A stretch of DNA of 64,000 bases from Streptomyces uncialis. GTDB lineage: Bacteria; Actinomycetota; Actinomycetes; Streptomycetales; Streptomycetaceae. The stretch covers positions 62,001 to 126,000 of the forward strand of contig NZ_LFBV01000013.1 of the NCBI RefSeq assembly GCF_001905345.1, in the 5' to 3' direction. The notes below the pieces were generated by a model. The model was given only the letters and a program-made list of their open reading frames with translations. It did not search any database and was not told the origin of the DNA. A program made the translations under genes and the position numbers. Shown here piece after piece: positions 33,699 through 41,519 of the stretch (positions are counted from its first letter, which is position 1; the number at the start of each line of letters is the position of its first letter).

Positions 33699-33812
33699 CG
33701 CGGCCCCCGAAGCGGCCCGGCCGGGCGCGGGCAACGGGTCCGTCAGCCGGTGCGGCACGGTCCCCAAAGCGGCCCCGCCGGGCGCGGGCAACGGGTCCGT
33801 CAGCCGGTGCGG
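33699..33812. repeat. 57-base tandem duplication covering the end of the chitosanase gene
   Basis: Segments 33699-33755 and 33756-33812 match at 53 of 57 positions, with the last 35 identical. The right copy contains the stop codon and last codons of the GH75 gene; the left copy is a decayed extra end. Confidence 0.9.
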
Positions 33813-34522
33813 GCGACGAGTTCCCGGGCCAGCCGCTCCCCCTCCGTGACGGCGGCCGAACGGCTCTCGATGGGCTTGGCCTTCGAGTCCTTGAACACGA
33901 TGTACGTGACCCCGGACGGCACTCCGCCCGTCCGGGGATCGGACGGGATACCCAGCGCCTCGGCCGCCGCGTACGACGCCTCACCGATGATCCCGGTCGG
34001 GCCGGTGTCACCGACGACGGCGTACAGCACCTTGTCCTCGTGGATCACGGCGACGACGCTGCCGCCGTGGACGCCGTGGTCGCTGTGCTTCCACCGGGAG
34101 CCACGGGCGGGCACGACGATGAACGGCAGTTCCTCGGCGCTCAGATAGCGGCCGTCCGACTGCTGGAAGGCCGTCATGGCGGTGAAGGAGGGGTCGGTCT
34201 CCTTGTTGCAGTACCGCCCGGGGCGGCCGTCGCAGTCGATGTCCATGTCGGCGGTCCAGTGGACGGCCCCGGCCGTCCCGCACACCGGGACGGTCTCCGC
34301 CGCCGCGACGGCGTCGGTGCGGAACCTGCCCTGGGAGACCTGGGCGCAGCCCTTCACCGCGGCGAGGAGGTCGGCGGCCGTGACGGCCGCCTCCCGCACG
34401 ACGGGGGCGCGGTGCTCCCAGCGCGGCGGCGGGGGCAGCGGAAGAGCCTCGGCCGAGAGGGCGGCGGGGGCGAGCAGGACGGTGCCGATCGCGGTGGCGA
34501 GTACCGTCGTCCGGTTGTGCAC
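33800..34522 (-). CDS. Secreted GH75 chitosanase-like protein
   Basis: The 240-residue protein has a Sec signal peptide (HNRTTVLATAIGTVLLAPAALSAEA). The mature part resembles glycoside hydrolase family 75 endo-chitosanases: VHWTADMDIDCDGRPGRYCNKETDPSF, YLSAEELPFIVVPARGSRW, GSVVAVIHEDKVLYAVVGDTGPTGIIGEASY and GVTYIVFKDS. The Asp in MDIDCDG and the Glu in IGEASY are in the places of the family's catalytic acids. It would cleave chitosan outside the cell. GTG 34522 has GGAGGG ten bases upstream. The DasR-like site 209 bases upstream supports a link to aminosugar use, though it is nearer to the divergent lipoprotein gene. Confidence 0.87.
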   Translation of the reverse strand: MHNRTTVLATAIGTVLLAPAALSAEALPLPPPPRWEHRAPVVREAAVTAADLLAAVKGCAQVSQGRFRTDAVAAAETVPVCGTAGAVHWTADMDIDCDGRPGRYCNKETDPSFTAMTAFQQSDGRYLSAEELPFIVVPARGSRWKHSDHGVHGGSVVAVIHEDKVLYAVVGDTGPTGIIGEASYAAAEALGIPSDPRTGGVPSGVTYIVFKDSKAKPIESRSAAVTEGERLARELVARTG

Positions 34523-34730
34523 GATGAACAGACCCTCCAGATGCGGACAGTGACGAGCTGTCACACATTTGTGCCCGTTACGGGACATCCGTCCATCGCT
34601 CCGGGGCCGGACGGGCGGGTGAACCGGCGGTCGCGCGGCGTGTCGCCACCCGGTCGGCGCAGACGCCGCACGCGGTGGACGGTTTCGGATCGCTGTCAAC
34701 CCCTTGATGTGCACTCAACATTCATGTCAT

Positions 34731-34746
34731 ACAGGTCTGTACCAAT
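34731..34746 (+). promoter_or_regulatory. DasR-like operator (dre)
   Basis: ACAGGTCTGTACCAAT matches the known dre pattern AnTGGTCTAGACCAnT except at positions 3, 9 and 10. It lies 21 bases before the FnIII lipoprotein start. DasR is the GntR-type repressor that senses aminosugar phosphates and controls chitin and chitosan genes. Confidence 0.6.
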
Positions 34747-34766
34747 GCCGACCGGAAGGCACCACG

Positions 34767-35765
34767 GTGCGACACATCCCCCCACACCGCATCCCCCTCC
34801 GCGCCCTGCCGCTGTGCGCGGCGGCGTTCCTCCTGACCTCCTGCGGGTGGACCGACGACGGCCCGTCCGTCGCACCGCCCGCCGCGCCCATCGGCGTCAC
34901 CGCCGAGGCCGGGAGCTCCAGCACCGTCCATGTCATGTGGAACCGGCCCGGCCCCGGCGCCAAGGTCGAGGGCTACTCCGTCTACCAGGGCGAGAAACTG
35001 GTCAAGGAACTGCCCGGTGAGCAGTACATGGTCGACATATCCGGGCTCAAGCCCTCGGCCTCGTACTCCTTCACGGTCCGGGCGCGCGACGACCGCGGCA
35101 CCCTCGGCCCCAGGAGCAGGGCCGTCAAGGTGACCACCCCGCGGTTCAAGAAGGCCGACAAGAAGCCGCCGACGGTACCCGGCGAGCTGAAGGGCGACGC
35201 CCGGGGTGCCCGCAGCGCGCTGCTGACCTGGAAGAGCTCCACCGACGACCAGGCCGTCGCGTCGTACGACATCTACCAGTCGGGCACGAAGATCCACAGC
35301 GCGGGCGCGAAGGCCACCCGCACCGTGGTGACCGGGCTGCGGCCCGGGACCGACTACACCTTCACGGTCAAGGCGCGGGACGCGTCCGACAACTCCTCGG
35401 CCGCGAGCAACGCGCTGCGGCTGACGACCGCCGAGGGCGCGGAGGACGCCCGGGGCACGGCGCCGACCGAGTTCGAGGCGGTCTCCCGCGAGGAGGACGG
35501 GTCGTACCACATCGACCTGTCGTGGAACCCGCCGGAGACCGACGGGGTCGTGATGCAGTACCGCATCCAGCTCAACCGTGAGCAGACCACGTCCCTGGTC
35601 TGGGGCGGCAATCCGCCGAAGGGCCGCGCGAAGCACAGCTTCTACGCCGACCGGGAGAAGGGCGTCACCTATCGCGTGCGCATCCAGGCGATGCTGCCGG
35701 ACGGCACGTTCGGGGAGTACTCGCCGGAGCGGGTCGTGGTGACGGGCGAGGCCCCGAAGCGGTAG
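34767..35765 (+). CDS. Lipoprotein with three fibronectin type III domains
   Basis: This 332-residue protein has a signal peptide ending in the lipobox LLTSCG (Cys about 26), so it is anchored to the outer face of the membrane. Three FnIII-like units follow, at about 38-125, 135-222 and 232-330; each shows the typical STVHVMWNRP...GLKPSASYSFTVRARD pattern. No catalytic domain is present. FnIII domains are common spacers or binding modules in actinobacterial chitinases and cellulases. The upstream DasR-like site and the divergent chitosanase suggest a role in binding or handling chitin or chitosan at the cell surface. GTG 34767 follows GGAAGG. Confidence 0.87.
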   Translation: MRHIPPHRIPLRALPLCAAAFLLTSCGWTDDGPSVAPPAAPIGVTAEAGSSSTVHVMWNRPGPGAKVEGYSVYQGEKLVKELPGEQYMVDISGLKPSASYSFTVRARDDRGTLGPRSRAVKVTTPRFKKADKKPPTVPGELKGDARGARSALLTWKSSTDDQAVASYDIYQSGTKIHSAGAKATRTVVTGLRPGTDYTFTVKARDASDNSSAASNALRLTTAEGAEDARGTAPTEFEAVSREEDGSYHIDLSWNPPETDGVVMQYRIQLNREQTTSLVWGGNPPKGRAKHSFYADREKGVTYRVRIQAMLPDGTFGEYSPERVVVTGEAPKR

Positions 35766-35979
35766 CGGACGGCCGGGCCGGGGCGGTTCCCCGGTCCGGC
35801 CGGTACCGCCGGTCGCGCGGCGGGGTCCCCCGGACGTGGGACCCCGTCACCTGCCCGGACCGCGCCCGCATGCGGGCCGCTCCGATCGGCCGTTGGCTCG
35901 ACCCAGGCAGCACGGACGACTCCCCACCCTCGGCGGCGCACGGGACGTACCGCCAACCGTGCCGTCGGAGGGCAGACAC

Positions 35980-36498
35980 ATGCGCACCACTCAGATAGCC
36001 GTCCGCGCCGGACTCGCGGTGGCCGTCGCCGCGATACCACTGGCGACGGCCTCCCCCGTGTTCGCCGGGGGCACCGGGGTACCGGGCATCACGGTCACCT
36101 CGTCCGGGTCGACGGTGCAGGTCAGCACCGGTGCCTGCGCCGGGGGCGGCACCGCGTCGCTGATGACGGGCACCCAGGCGGACTTCTCCCAGGGACGGCA
36201 GGCCACCCTCAGCACGGGGGCCACCCAGTCCGCCACCTGGACGAACGTCGGCTCCGGCACCTACTCGGTGTCGGTGGTGTGCGGCAACGGCTCCACGGCG
36301 GGGACCAGATCGGTCACCGTCAACGCGGCACCGACCCTGTCGTCGACGACCGCACCGGCGGGCGTACGGGGCGGCCTGGGCGGCAGCGCCACGGACCACC
36401 GCACCCTCACCCTGGTCGGCGGTGGGGGCCTGGTGCTGACAGGTGTCGCCGCCACCGTGCTGTACCTACGGCGCAAAGGCGGGGCGCGTCAGCACTGA
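35980..36498 (+). CDS. Small secreted, C-terminally membrane-anchored protein of unknown function
   Basis: The 172-residue protein has a Sec signal peptide (AGLAVAVAAIPLATASPVFAGG), a Gly/Ser/Thr-rich surface domain of about 110 residues with one Cys pair (TGACAGGG, VVCGNG) that could form a disulfide, and a C-terminal helix VGGGGLVLTGVAATVLYLRRKGG. This layout resembles cell-wall-sorted proteins, but no LPXTG or LAXTG motif precedes the helix, so sortase attachment is unlikely. ATG 35980 follows GGAGGG. No function or family name can be given. Confidence 0.75.
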   Translation: MRTTQIAVRAGLAVAVAAIPLATASPVFAGGTGVPGITVTSSGSTVQVSTGACAGGGTASLMTGTQADFSQGRQATLSTGATQSATWTNVGSGTYSVSVVCGNGSTAGTRSVTVNAAPTLSSTTAPAGVRGGLGGSATDHRTLTLVGGGGLVLTGVAATVLYLRRKGGARQH

Positions 36499-36631
36499 GG
36501 CGTTCCACCCGACGGCCGCCGCCCACCCCGGGCGGCGGCCGTCGCCGTACGCGGAACCGGCTTGCCGTGACGTACGGGGTGGAGCCGTCGGCCGTCGCCG
36601 TACGACGCGGGAGCGGCAGCCGCGCGGGGAG

Positions 36632-37492
36632 CTACCGTCCTGCGGCCGGCGGGGTGCGCGCGGCGCCGAACTCCGTGGTCCTGCGCAGCCGGAATCCCAT
36701 GTGCTCGTACACCCGGATGGCGTGGGTGTTGCGCGCGCTGGTGTGCAGGAACGGGACCTCACCGCGGTCCCGGACACCGGCCGCGACCGCGCGCACCAGC
36801 CGTGCGGCGAGGCCCTGGCCCTGGTGGCCGGGGTCGGTGCAGACCGCGCTGATCTCCGTCCAGCCGGGCGGTCTGAGCCGTTCCCCCGCCATCGCCACCA
36901 GCGCGCCGCCCCGCCGGATACCGAGATACGTGCCGAGTTCGACGGTCCGGGGCAGGAACGGCCCCGGCCGGGTCCGGGCCACCAGATCCAGCATTTCGGG
37001 CACATCGGCGGGCCCGAGCCGTACCGCCTCGGCGTCATGCGCGGCCACCAGACCGGCGTCCACGAACTGGACCCCGGCCAGCCGGTCGACCAGCGTCCAG
37101 CCCTCGGGCAGGGTCACCCCGGTCGCCGGGAGCGGCACCTCGGTGTCCGGCCCCACCAGCGCGGCGAGGTCCGCCCAGTCCTGCGGGCCCGGCTCCTCGG
37201 GCATCCCGAGCCAGGGCGACACGTCCAGCTGATAGCGGACGACCCGGCCGACGCGCTCCGCGAAGCGCGCGTGCGGGCCGTGGAGCGCGGCGTACGCCGG
37301 ATTGTCGAGGATGTGCGGCACCCCGGTCAGCGCGGACGCCTCGTCGAGCGCGGGACCGTTCGCGGTACCGGGGGCGGCACCGGCGGGCGTACCGGTACCC
37401 GGGTCCCGCACGGGACCGGCCGCCGTGGCGAGGCCGGTCTCCGGAGCAGGGCCGGATGCGGACAGTTCGGCGGTACGGGACGGGGCGCTCAC
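36632..37492 (-). CDS. GNAT acetyltransferase (FR47-like) with long N-terminal part
   Basis: The 286-residue protein consists of a 50-residue Gly/Ala/Pro-rich start, an unassigned domain (about 55-150) and a C-terminal GNAT domain of the FR47 group. The acetyl-CoA site is WTEISAVCTDPGHQGQGLAARLVRAVAAG (about 215-243), followed by FLHTSARNTHAIRVYEHMGFRLRR, the typical motif B. The GTG start at 37492 overlaps the stop of the oxidoreductase gene as GTGA, so both form an operon. Its substrate is unknown; a small product of the oxidoreductase could be one. Confidence 0.87.
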   Translation of the reverse strand: MSAPSRTAELSASGPAPETGLATAAGPVRDPGTGTPAGAAPGTANGPALDEASALTGVPHILDNPAYAALHGPHARFAERVGRVVRYQLDVSPWLGMPEEPGPQDWADLAALVGPDTEVPLPATGVTLPEGWTLVDRLAGVQFVDAGLVAAHDAEAVRLGPADVPEMLDLVARTRPGPFLPRTVELGTYLGIRRGGALVAMAGERLRPPGWTEISAVCTDPGHQGQGLAARLVRAVAAGVRDRGEVPFLHTSARNTHAIRVYEHMGFRLRRTTEFGAARTPPAAGR

Positions 37493-38544
37493 CGGCGGAC
37501 CTCCCCACCGGGACGCCCGTCACGGTCTCCGCCGGGGTGCTCACCGGGGTGCCCGCCGGAATGCCCGTCAGGATCTCGGCCGACGTGCCCACCGGGATGT
37601 CCGCCGGGGTCACCGCCCGGGTCACCGCCGCCGATCTCGATGACCGTCTTTCCCCGGGCGTGCCCCTCCTCGACCTCGCGCAGCGCCTCGGCCGCGCGGT
37701 CCAGCGGCACGACGCGGGTGACCCGGGGGTCCAGGGAGCCGTCGGCCACCCGGGCGGCCAGTTCACCGAGGACGTCGGCGGCACGGGCGCGGACCACGAA
37801 GGCGCCGCCGAGCCGGGTGACGCCTTCCCGGTCCCCGGCGCTGACCAGCTTCGTCCGGTCGGCGACCAGCGGCCCGGCCTCCTGGAGCACCTCACCGCCC
37901 ACGAGGTCGAGCACACCGTCCACGCCGTCCGGGGTGACGGCGCCCACCAGGGCGGCGAAGCCGGGGCCGGAGGCCACGTGCACGGCGCCCAGGGACTCCA
38001 CGAACTCCTTCTTCCCGGCGCTCGCGAGCCCCACGACCCGCAGCCCCGAGGCCACGGCGAGTTGCAGGGCCGAGGCGCCGACCCCGCCGCCCGCGCCCGT
38101 CACCAGCAAGGTCGCGCCCCGGGGCAGGGCGAGCTGACGCACTCCGTCCAGGGCGGTGGCCGCGGCGACGGGCAGGGCCGCCGCGTCGGTGAAGGAGACC
38201 GCGTCCGGTTTGCGGGCGGCGAGGGCGACGGGCAACAGGGTGTACTCGGCGTAGCCGCCGTCCGACGGGTTGCCGAAGACGGCGTCCCCCACCCGGAACC
38301 CGCTGACGTCCGGCCCCAGCGCCTCGACGGTCCCCGCGACCTCGCTGCCGAGGACCACCGGGAAGCGCGGTTCCCCGGCGCCCGGTCTGCGCAGCCCTTC
38401 CCGGAGCTTCCAGTCGACCGGGTTGACCCCGGCGGCCCGTACGGCGACCAGGAGTTCACCCGGGCCCGGCACGGGCTTGGCCCGGTCCACGAGGGCCTGG
38501 GCCTCGGGGCCGCCGTGACGGGTGAACACGAATGCCTTCGGCAT
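37489..38544 (-). CDS. Quinone oxidoreductase-like MDR protein with His/Asp/Gly-rich tail
   Basis: This 351-residue protein is a zinc-independent medium-chain dehydrogenase/reductase: VRAAGVNPVDWKLREG (about 35-50), VLGSEVAGTVEALGPDV and the NADPH motif LVTGAGGGVGASALQLAVASGL (about 145-165). It would reduce quinones or enones with NADPH. After the normal fold end (KTVIEIG, about 300) comes a 50-residue tail of PGG, PGGH and GRDPDGH repeats with about seven His and many Asp residues, which could bind metal or be disordered. ATG 38544 fits the family N-terminus MPKAFVFTRHG. It overlaps the acetyltransferase gene downstream. Confidence 0.88.
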   Translation of the reverse strand: MPKAFVFTRHGGPEAQALVDRAKPVPGPGELLVAVRAAGVNPVDWKLREGLRRPGAGEPRFPVVLGSEVAGTVEALGPDVSGFRVGDAVFGNPSDGGYAEYTLLPVALAARKPDAVSFTDAAALPVAAATALDGVRQLALPRGATLLVTGAGGGVGASALQLAVASGLRVVGLASAGKKEFVESLGAVHVASGPGFAALVGAVTPDGVDGVLDLVGGEVLQEAGPLVADRTKLVSAGDREGVTRLGGAFVVRARAADVLGELAARVADGSLDPRVTRVVPLDRAAEALREVEEGHARGKTVIEIGGGDPGGDPGGHPGGHVGRDPDGHSGGHPGEHPGGDRDGRPGGEVRR

Positions 38545-38749
38545 GGGACCTCATCCTCTCGCTCGTCGGCGGGCTGCCTGCTCTCCACCTGCGACTCTCC
38601 ATCTGCGACATCGGCACCAAGGACGGAGGGGCACGCCGGTATTCCCCGGCCGCCGGAGTGTTCATACGGCCGCAACGATCCCCCTCCGCCGCCCCGCTCC
38701 GGCGGGGGCTCGCCCGATACCTCCGGAATGTTCCGGTGGCCGGGTCCGG

Positions 38750-39886
38750 TCAGCCGGGGGCGAGCCTCCACAGCGAGGTGATCTCGGCGGCGCGGGCGGG
38801 GTGGAGCGGGTCACCGGTGTCCCGGGCCCGCGGGTGCCGGGGCCGGGTCGCGATCCGGTCCACCACCCGCAGACCGGCCGCTCCGACAGCGGTCAGCAGT
38901 TCGGTCCGCGTCCGCAGTCCGAGGTGCTCGGCAAGATCCGACAGGACGAGCCACCCTTCCCCGCCGGGTCGCAGATGGGCGGTGAGCCCGTCGAGGAAAC
39001 CGTGGAGCATGGCACCGTCCGCGTCGTGGACGCCCCGTTCGAGGGCGGAGGAGGGCGGGACGGGCAGCCAGGGCGGATTGCAGACGACGAGATCGGCGCG
39101 GCCCTCGGGGTACAGCGCGGGACCGGTCACCTCGACGCACGCGGTCAGGCCCAGCCGCCGGACGTTGTCACGGGCGCAGACCAGCGCGCGCGGGTTGATA
39201 TCGGTGGCCACGACCTCCCGCAGCCCCCGCCGGGCCAGGAGCGCGGCCAGCACACCCGTCCCCGTCCCCAGGTCGAAGGCGCGGACTGTGCGGGCAGGTA
39301 GCGGGGCCCTGGCGACGAGGTCGACGTACTCGCCCCTGACCGGGGAGAAGACTCCGTAGTGCGGATGGACGTGCGCGCCCAGGGCGGCGACCTCCACACC
39401 GTTCCGCCGCCACTGGTGGGCCCCGATCACGCCCAGCAGTTCGGTGAGGGAGACGACCGTCGGGCCGGTGGGCGGTCCGTACGCCTCGGCGCACGCCCGC
39501 CGGACGTCCAGGGCCCGGCGCAGGTCCAAGGCGTGATCGTCCCCCAGCAGGACGAGAAGTCCGCCGAGCGTACGGGCGCGGTGCCGCCGGGCGCGGCGGT
39601 GTGCGCGGTATGACTCGGCGAGGTCGGCGGGGCAGGTGGGAGGGCTGGCGGCAGGGTCGGGGGCCCGTCGGTCGACGCGGCGGCCCAGGGCGGCGAGGAG
39701 GCCGCGCGCTTGGGGCAGGTCTCCCCGCCACAGCAGGGCCGTGCCGGTCCGGATCAACCGGTGTGCGTGGGTGGCGTTCATCCGGTCGTCGGCGGTGACG
39801 ATCCGGCCGGGTGCCGGTGCCGCGTTCTCGGAATGCCAGCGGGCGACGCGGGTGGTGCCGTTCTCGGTCCAGCGGACGGTGGACAT
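38750..39886 (-). CDS. Class I SAM-dependent methyltransferase with NPPW motif
   Basis: The 378-residue protein has an N-terminal helical domain of about 170 residues and a methyltransferase domain with motif I AFDLGTGTGVLAALLARRG (about 228), motif II VVATDINPRAL and the catalytic NPPW in DLVVCNPPWLPVP (about 293). NPPW/Y motifs belong to N-methyltransferases of the PrmC/RsmC/TrmN type, acting on protein glutamine or on RNA bases. The ATG at 39886 follows GAGGAG. Upstream on the same strand stand a hairpin and a short frame, which could form a leader. The target is unknown. Confidence 0.85.
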   Translation of the reverse strand: MSTVRWTENGTTRVARWHSENAAPAPGRIVTADDRMNATHAHRLIRTGTALLWRGDLPQARGLLAALGRRVDRRAPDPAASPPTCPADLAESYRAHRRARRHRARTLGGLLVLLGDDHALDLRRALDVRRACAEAYGPPTGPTVVSLTELLGVIGAHQWRRNGVEVAALGAHVHPHYGVFSPVRGEYVDLVARAPLPARTVRAFDLGTGTGVLAALLARRGLREVVATDINPRALVCARDNVRRLGLTACVEVTGPALYPEGRADLVVCNPPWLPVPPSSALERGVHDADGAMLHGFLDGLTAHLRPGGEGWLVLSDLAEHLGLRTRTELLTAVGAAGLRVVDRIATRPRHPRARDTGDPLHPARAAEITSLWRLAPG

Positions 39887-39953
39887 GGGGCTGCTCCTCG
39901 GGTGCGGGCGTGCGGGGCACGGAGCGCACTGCGACGAGGAGCGGGAGGGCGAT

Positions 39954-39970
39954 CCCGTGCGTGGCACGGG
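39954..39970 (-). terminator. Short hairpin upstream of the methyltransferase gene
   Basis: CCCGTGC and GCACGGG form a perfect 7-base stem with a 3-base loop, between the short frame 39993-40052 and the methyltransferase start. It could be an attenuator or simple terminator; no T-run follows. Confidence 0.4.
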
Positions 39971-39992
39971 CCGGTGCGTCGGACGGGCCGGG

Positions 39993-40052
39993 CTACCGCT
40001 TCCGCGTCGAAGCGCGGGAGGAGCGGTCACCGAGAACCATGCCGAGCGTCAT
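39993..40052 (-). CDS. Possible 19-residue leader peptide
   Basis: ATG 40052 opens MTLGMVLGDRSSRASTRKR and stops with TAG. GAAAGG stands about eight bases upstream. The position, ahead of a hairpin and the methyltransferase gene, is that of a leader peptide, but nothing else supports translation. The rest of the gap 39887-40263 holds only the chitinase terminator. Confidence 0.25.
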   Translation of the reverse strand: MTLGMVLGDRSSRASTRKR

Positions 40053-40173
40053 GAAGTGCCTTTCGGGGAGCCTTTGTCGGAGGGTGGCACGGTCACCGCT
40101 CCCCGCGCAAACCGGCGGAGCGGACCCGCCTTGGCGCTTCATGAGAGGAGCTGGCAGGCGGAAAACAGCAGAA

Positions 40174-40202
40174 GCGCCCGGGGGGCGGTTCACCCCGGGC
40201 GC
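40174..40202 (-). terminator. Strong terminator of the chitinase gene
   Basis: GCGCCCGGGG and CCCCGGGCGC make a perfect 10-base stem with a 9-base loop, 62 bases after the chitinase stop on the same strand. Confidence 0.75.
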
Positions 40203-40263
40203 CCGCTGGTCTGGGTCCGCCGTGCGGGTCGGGCCGCCCCTGGGGAGGGGCGGCCGACGCGGG

Positions 40264-41169
40264 TCAGCAGGAGAGGTTGCCTCCCGTGGGGACGCCGAGG
40301 ACGCCGGCGAACCGCTGGTAGGAGTTGATGCGGCTCTGGACCTGCGCGGGGTTGCGGCCGTCGCACTCCAGGGAGCCGTTGATGCTGCGGATGGTCTGGC
40401 CGAACCCGGCGCCGTTCACCATCGCGTTGTGGCCGGTCATCGTGCCGGGACCGGACTGGGTGTTCCAGTACCACAGGGCGGTCTTCCAGGCGACGGCCGA
40501 GTCGTTCTGGACGAGCGAGGGGTTGCGCAGCAGGTCGATGCCGAGCGCGTCACCGGCGGCCTTGTAGTTGAAGTTCCAGCTGAGCTGGATGGGGCCGCGT
40601 CCGTAGTACGCCGCCTGGCCCGCGGGGCAGCCGTAGGGCTGGCTCGCGTCGCAGTAGTGCGGGTAGTTGGCGGTGTTCTGCTCGACGACGTGGACGAGGC
40701 CGCCGGTCTCGTGGTTGATGTTGGCGAGGAAGGCCGCGGCCTCCTGCTTCTTGAGCGTGTCGCTGCCCGTCTTCGCGAAGGCCGGGTAGGCGCTGAGCGC
40801 GGCCTTGAGCCCGGCGTACGTGTAGAAGGAGTTGCGGCCCGGGAACATCTGGTTGAACTGCGCGGAGCTCACCACGAAGTCGCCGGCCGGTTCCGTGGGT
40901 TCGGGCTCGACGGGCCCGGTCTCGCACGTGTGGGGGTTCCAGAACCAGGTGGAGACGGTCGGGTCGTAGCCGGGGTTGGCGTGCTCGGCGATGTAGGCCC
41001 GGCCGTCGGTGTACCGCACGATGTCGCCGACCTGGTACGACTGGCCGCGCACCCATGACTGGTAGCTCGAACAGGGCGCGGCCGCGGCCTGCGTCGCCGG
41101 GATGATCACCGCGGCCCCGCCGGCGACGGCGAGGGCGGCGAGTACGGCGGTGAAGCGTCGCTTGGACAT
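40264..41169 (-). CDS. Secreted GH19 chitinase with CBM5/12 chitin-binding domain
   Basis: This 301-residue enzyme hydrolyses chitin outside the cell. A signal peptide ends near TQAAAAPC. Residues about 33-82 are a carbohydrate-binding module 5/12: SYQSWVRGQSYQVGDIVRYT...YIAEHANPGYDP..WFWNPHTC. A Pro/Glu linker leads to the GH19 domain (about 98-301). The catalytic Glu stands in ANINHETGGLVHVVEQN, and YYGRGPIQLSWNFNYKAAG with CDGRNPAQVQSRINSYQ are family hallmarks. ATG 41169 follows GAGGAG. Two DasR-like sites upstream predict induction by N-acetylglucosamine or chitin oligomers. It is transcribed alone, with a strong terminator. Confidence 0.97.
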   Translation of the reverse strand: MSKRRFTAVLAALAVAGGAAVIIPATQAAAAPCSSYQSWVRGQSYQVGDIVRYTDGRAYIAEHANPGYDPTVSTWFWNPHTCETGPVEPEPTEPAGDFVVSSAQFNQMFPGRNSFYTYAGLKAALSAYPAFAKTGSDTLKKQEAAAFLANINHETGGLVHVVEQNTANYPHYCDASQPYGCPAGQAAYYGRGPIQLSWNFNYKAAGDALGIDLLRNPSLVQNDSAVAWKTALWYWNTQSGPGTMTGHNAMVNGAGFGQTIRSINGSLECDGRNPAQVQSRINSYQRFAGVLGVPTGGNLSC

Positions 41170-41301
41170 GCGATCTACTCCTCGTTGCGCGTACGGCCTC
41201 GCCCGTGACAGGGGACGGAGTGGGTCCCGCGCACTGCCGGTTGGGGGCGGCTGATACGCGACGGGCGGACCGCTGTGGGGGGTGGGCTGCCACTCAATCG
41301 C

Positions 41302-41317
41302 CTTGGTCTGTACCAGT
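41302..41317 (-). promoter_or_regulatory. DasR-like operator 1 upstream of the chitinase
   Basis: CTTGGTCTGTACCAGT keeps the TGGTCT...ACCA core of the dre pattern AnTGGTCTAGACCAnT. Mismatches are the first base and the two central ones. It lies 133 bases upstream of the chitinase start. Confidence 0.75.
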
Positions 41318-41318
41318 C

Positions 41319-41334
41319 AAGGGTTTAGACCAAT
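41319..41334 (-). promoter_or_regulatory. DasR-like operator 2 upstream of the chitinase
   Basis: AAGGGTTTAGACCAAT matches the dre pattern except at positions 3 and 7. It abuts site 1 with one base between, so two DasR dimers could bind side by side. Confidence 0.6.
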
Positions 41335-41455
41335 TAGGTCACCGGAATCCGGCCACAAATAGCTTCCGGCGGCCCTCCCGACCCACCAACCACCGCACGG
41401 TGCACGGGATATGGCGGCAATACGCCGCGCCCTTCGCGCAACTCACCCTGTCCTG

Positions 41456-41467
41456 CTCATATATGAG
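41456..41467. repeat. Perfect AT-rich palindrome CTCATATATGAG
   Basis: The 12-base palindrome with outer TCCT/AGGA-like flanks stands 53 bases after the kdpA stop. It might be an operator or part of a weak terminator; no family is recognised. The rest of 41170-41519 holds only the chitinase leader and the DasR-like sites. Confidence 0.35.
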
Positions 41468-41519
41468 GACGTGTCGCTCTCCCGCACATGCCGTCCGCTT
41501 CCCCGCGCACCCCGGCAGC

